From positions 1 through 64,000 of the forward strand of contig JACZSM010000004.1 of NCBI GenBank assembly GCA_022574185.1: 64,000 nt of DNA, given 5' to 3'. This DNA comes from Pseudomonadota bacterium (lineage in GTDB: Bacteria; Pseudomonadota; Gammaproteobacteria; Steroidobacterales; Woeseiaceae). This document shows, piece after piece, positions 61,413 through 64,000 of this stretch. The translations under genes were made by a program, and so were the position numbers. The notes beneath the pieces are model-generated. The model was not told the origin of the DNA, made no database searches, and saw nothing but the letters and a program-made list of their open reading frames with translations. How positions within the stretch are numbered: position 1 is the first letter of the stretch; every line of letters starts with the position of its first letter.

Positions 61413-62435
61413 ATGAAGATCTGGAAGCTTGTGTTACCGGTCGCTGCCGTTTTGATGTTGGTGGGCCAGGCGGCTGCGCAGAGCAAAGACGAGAGGCGTG
61501 CCGAAGCCCTCGAAACTCGAGAGGCAGAGATTACGCGGCGTATGTTTGAAGCTGAGAAGGCAATGGCCCAGGCGGCGCGACAGATCGCTGAATTGACGTC
61601 GGCACGACTGCCGCAATTGCAGCGGATAGAACGTCGCTTTGAGCTGTTTGGCAATGCGCGGCCGCGGCTCGGGGTTACGATCGGCGGCGATGATGATGGC
61701 CCCGTCGAAGGTGTGCGCGTCCTTGGCGTAACACCAGGTAGCGCGGCCAGCGACGCGGGACTTCGTGCTGGCGACATTATTACGTCGATTAACGACGAAT
61801 CATTGAGCGCCAGTGAGGCGGAGGAAGCGACACGCAGGCTGCTTGATTTCATGGACGGCGTCGAAGCAGGCGATAAGCTGGATATCGAGTACCTTCGGGA
61901 TGGCAAGGTCGGCAGAGTTGAAGTCGAGCCGAGACCTGTGGACGGGCTGGTTTTCGCGTTTAGCGGTGACGGTAGAGGATTCAGGATACCGGATGTGCCA
62001 GACATTCACGTCGCGCCCGGAATCGTTGCAGGTCTCCACAATCGATTTGTTTTTAACTGGACGAGCGGTGGCTGGGGCGACATGGAACTCGTCGAACTCA
62101 ATGCAGGACTGGGCCGCTATTTCGGCACGGATACAGGATTACTCGTTGTCAGCGCGCCGGAATCGAACTCTCTCAAGTTACAAGATGGCGATGTCATTCA
62201 AAAAATCGACGGTCGAGTGCCGGGCTCCGTGCGCCATGCGATGCGCATCCTGAGTTCATACCGGGCTGGCGAGATGCTCAAGCTCGAGATCATGCGTGAC
62301 AAGAAGCGCCGAACGCTCGATGTCGAGATGCCGGATGATCACAGTAGCAGCGTGTACCCGTCAATGGCGCCCTCGCTGCATCCCACGGCTGTTCCTCTCG
62401 TGCCACGATCTGACGCTCCTATCGAAAGTACATAG
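61413..62435 (+). CDS. Periplasmic PDZ-domain protein
   Basis: This 340-residue protein has a signal peptide (MKIWKLVLPVAAVLMLVGQA), a helical coil (EITRRMFEAEKAMAQAARQI), and two PDZ domains, RLGVTIGGDDDGPVEGVRVL with GDIITSINDESL, and LGRYFGTDTGLLVVSAPES with LKLQDGDVIQKIDG. No protease domain accompanies them. It probably acts as a periplasmic sensor or scaffold for the sigma/anti-sigma pair, by analogy with PDZ-regulated site-1 protease cascades. Confidence 0.85.
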   Translation: MKIWKLVLPVAAVLMLVGQAAAQSKDERRAEALETREAEITRRMFEAEKAMAQAARQIAELTSARLPQLQRIERRFELFGNARPRLGVTIGGDDDGPVEGVRVLGVTPGSAASDAGLRAGDIITSINDESLSASEAEEATRRLLDFMDGVEAGDKLDIEYLRDGKVGRVEVEPRPVDGLVFAFSGDGRGFRIPDVPDIHVAPGIVAGLHNRFVFNWTSGGWGDMELVELNAGLGRYFGTDTGLLVVSAPESNSLKLQDGDVIQKIDGRVPGSVRHAMRILSSYRAGEMLKLEIMRDKKRRTLDVEMPDDHSSSVYPSMAPSLHPTAVPLVPRSDAPIEST

Positions 62436-62466
62436 GCCGGGCTAGGGACATACGAACCAAACAAAC

Positions 62467-62498
62467 GGGCGCGCATGGCTTTGTTACCATGCGCGCCC
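62467..62498 (+). promoter_or_regulatory. Perfect 12-bp hairpin abutting the queA start codon
   Basis: GGGCGCGCATGG (62467-62478) and CCATGCGCGCCC (62487-62498) are perfect inverted repeats with an 8-base loop. The 3' arm ends on the base before the ATG at 62499. It leaves no room for an open ribosome binding site and could control translation. It lacks a U-tract, so it is not a terminator. Confidence 0.65.
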
Positions 62499-63518
62499 AT
62501 GCGTATTTCCGATTTTGATTACGCGCTTCCCGATGCGCTGATCGCACAGTATCCAGCGGCAAGACGCAGTGACAGCCGGTTACTCGAAGTCAGCGCTGGC
62601 ATCACTGATTGGCGTTTCACCGATCTTGTAGCGCTATTACGTGCCGGCGATCTGCTCGTCTTCAACGATACGCGAGTCATACCTGCGCGCCTGCACGGTC
62701 GTAAAGACACGGGCGGGCGTGTGGAGATACTGATTGAACGCGTCACCAGCGACCGCAAAGCACTTGCCCTTGTACGTGCGAGCAAGGCGCCGAAACGCGG
62801 CAGCAGGATATTGTTCGACGATCAGGTCGAAGCAACGGTTGAACACCGCAACGGGGATATGTTCACGCTCAGGTTCTCGCGTGCGGTCATGCCATTTCTG
62901 CAACGTTGCGGCGAAGTCCCTTTGCCGCCTTATCTCAATCGACCGACGGAGTCAGCCGATGCTGAACGCTATCAAACCGTCTATGCAAAAGATCCAGGTG
63001 CCGTCGCCGCACCCACAGCGGGATTGCATTTCGATCTTGAGATGCTGGAGGCAACTCTCGCCGCCGGAGTTGAGCATGCCTGGGTGACCCTGCACGTCGG
63101 AGCCGGCACGTTTCAGCCACTGCGCCATGAAAATATCGCCGAGAATCGACTGCACAGCGAGCGTGTGCAGGTGGACGAACCCTGTTGCGATGCCGTCAAC
63201 CGGACCAGGGCGGCCGGTGGTCGCATCATCGCGGTGGGTACGACGTCCGTGCGGGCACTCGAATGCGCAACCGCAGATGGTGCGCTAGCGCCCTTCAGCG
63301 GGGATACCGATCTTTTTATCCTGCCGGGCTACAGGTTCCGAACCGTAGACGCGATGATCACCAATTTTCACCTGCCACAGTCGTCACTGCTGATGCTCGT
63401 TGCCGCCTTCGTGGGCACCAATCGCATTCTGCATGCGTACAATCATGCCGTGCGCGAAAAATATCGGTTTTTCAGCTATGGCGATGCGATGTTTCTGACA
63501 CCGGAAAATTCAGAGTGA
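62499..63518 (+). CDS. queA: S-adenosylmethionine:tRNA ribosyltransferase-isomerase QueA
   Basis: This 339-residue enzyme transfers the ribosyl group of SAM to 7-aminomethyl-7-deazaguanine in tRNA, making epoxyqueuosine. Family motifs are [65 protein letters not shown], and [21 protein letters not shown] prefer the ATG at 62499 because family members start MRISDFDY; an ATG at 62475 would add 8 residues and lies inside the hairpin. The stop overlaps the next gene tgt by 4 bases, so both are one queuosine unit. Confidence 0.94.
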   Translation: MRISDFDYALPDALIAQYPAARRSDSRLLEVSAGITDWRFTDLVALLRAGDLLVFNDTRVIPARLHGRKDTGGRVEILIERVTSDRKALALVRASKAPKRGSRILFDDQVEATVEHRNGDMFTLRFSRAVMPFLQRCGEVPLPPYLNRPTESADAERYQTVYAKDPGAVAAPTAGLHFDLEMLEATLAAGVEHAWVTLHVGAGTFQPLRHENIAENRLHSERVQVDEPCCDAVNRTRAAGGRIIAVGTTSVRALECATADGALAPFSGDTDLFILPGYRFRTVDAMITNFHLPQSSLLMLVAAFVGTNRILHAYNHAVREKYRFFSYGDAMFLTPENSE

Positions 63519-64000
63519 AGTTCGACATTCATAGCCGATGTGGCCTGGCACGCCACGGCACAATGACGTTTCGGCGCGGCACCGTGCAAACGCCCGCGTT
63601 CATGCCGGTCGGGACCTATGGCACGGTAAAAGGTGTCACACCTGAAGAAATTGCTGCCAATGGTGCCGAAATGATTCTCGGCAACACTTTTCACCTGATG
63701 TTGCGACCGGGTACTGACACGATCAGAAAACACGGTGGCTTACACGAATTCATGAACTGGCATGGCCCCATCCTGACCGATTCGGGTGGCTTCCAGGTTT
63801 TTTCTCTCGCCGCAATGCGCAAACTTTCCGAAGCGGGCGTGCACTTTCAATCACCCGTTAACGGCGATGACGTATTCCTGACACCCGAGAAGTCGATGCA
63901 AGTGCAGCACGACCTCAACGCCGACGTGACGATGATATTTGATGAGTGTACGCCGTACCCGGCCACCGAAATCGTCGCACGCGAGTCAATGGAATTATCG
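63515..64000 (+). CDS. tgt: tRNA-guanine transglycosylase (partial)
   Basis: The gene runs off the right edge after 162 codons. It exchanges guanine in tRNA for 7-aminomethyl-7-deazaguanine. N-terminal family sequence is visible: [52 protein letters not shown] and the catalytic aspartate region [15 protein letters not shown]. The GTG start overlaps the queA stop (GTGA), which gives translational coupling. The usual order queA-tgt is kept. Confidence 0.93.
   Translation, partial: MKFDIHSRCGLARHGTMTFRRGTVQTPAFMPVGTYGTVKGVTPEEIAANGAEMILGNTFHLMLRPGTDTIRKHGGLHEFMNWHGPILTDSGGFQVFSLAAMRKLSEAGVHFQSPVNGDDVFLTPEKSMQVQHDLNADVTMIFDECTPYPATEIVARESMELS

Noticed and set aside
62440-62498. preQ1 riboswitch upstream of queA
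   Set aside because: Only one simple hairpin was found; the compact H-type pseudoknot and its A-rich tail are not recognisable.

Overview
The window is a stretch of chromosome from a moderately GC-rich, aerobic, Gram-negative proteobacterium, most likely a gammaproteobacterium of the marine/sediment type (Woeseia- or Xanthomonadales-like). The signs are a TonB-dependent receptor and a TonB protein, DsbC, glutaminyl-tRNA synthetase, XerD, ZapE, the 1600-residue NAD-glutamate dehydrogenase, a full acyl-CoA oxidation gene set with ETF-quinone oxidoreductase, and dispersed REP-like palindromes. The genus is inferred from gene content only; no 16S gene is present.

Layout. 1-4.4 kb: a cut-off membrane protein, a small alpha/beta-barrel-like protein and a damaged locus. 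A lipoprotein M3 metallopeptidase gene is frameshifted near 3100, and its 3' end is replaced near 1790 by the catalytic half of a tyrosine integrase. Beside it lies a 45-nt 3' fragment of tRNA-Trp, the scar of an integrated element. 4.5-6.5 kb: a DUF47 and PiT phosphate transport pair. 6.5-20.6 kb: a gamma-glutamyl/polyamine region with gamma-glutamyltranspeptidase, an MFS carrier, two glutamine-synthetase-like ligases, an NhaC-type antiporter, PuuD, PuuA, a class III aminotransferase, an agmatinase, PuuB, an XdhC-like protein and a TetR regulator. Together these would take agmatine to putrescine and on through gamma-glutamyl intermediates to GABA; no PuuC aldehyde dehydrogenase is present here.

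20.6-30.3 kb: a 903-residue protein joining two receiver domains, one membrane helix, TPR-like helices and a TonB C-terminus; thrS; zur; glnS; two acyl-CoA dehydrogenases. 30.3-34 kb: a tight molybdopterin operon (moaA-moaC-mobA-moaD-moaE) facing a MocA-like nucleotidyltransferase. 34-38 kb: a MaoC hydratase, a cysteine synthase-glutaredoxin fusion, an M49-like zinc peptidase and a nitrilase reduced to its two ends. 38-45 kb: a TonB-dependent receptor, then acyl-CoA synthetase, a catalytically degenerate SDR and TesB, then phosphoglycerate mutase.

45-52.6 kb: NAD-glutamate dehydrogenase divergent from tryptophan 2,3-dioxygenase, then MarR and ZapE. 52.6-57.2 kb: ETF-quinone oxidoreductase, 3-hydroxyacyl-CoA dehydrogenase, thiolase and PlsC. 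57.2-64 kb: two CRP-like sites ahead of xerD, then dsbC, a NUDIX hydrolase, tRNA-Leu(CAA), an ECF sigma/anti-sigma/PDZ operon, queA and the start of tgt.

Five related palindromic repeats sit in the right half. Four lie between convergent genes, and three supply the TAG stop codon of the gene before them. The most unusual items are the receiver-TonB fusion, the peptidase-integrase chimera with its tRNA scar, the hollowed-out nitrilase, the stop-codon-supplying repeats, the SDR without catalytic residues and the 12-bp hairpin abutting the queA start codon.
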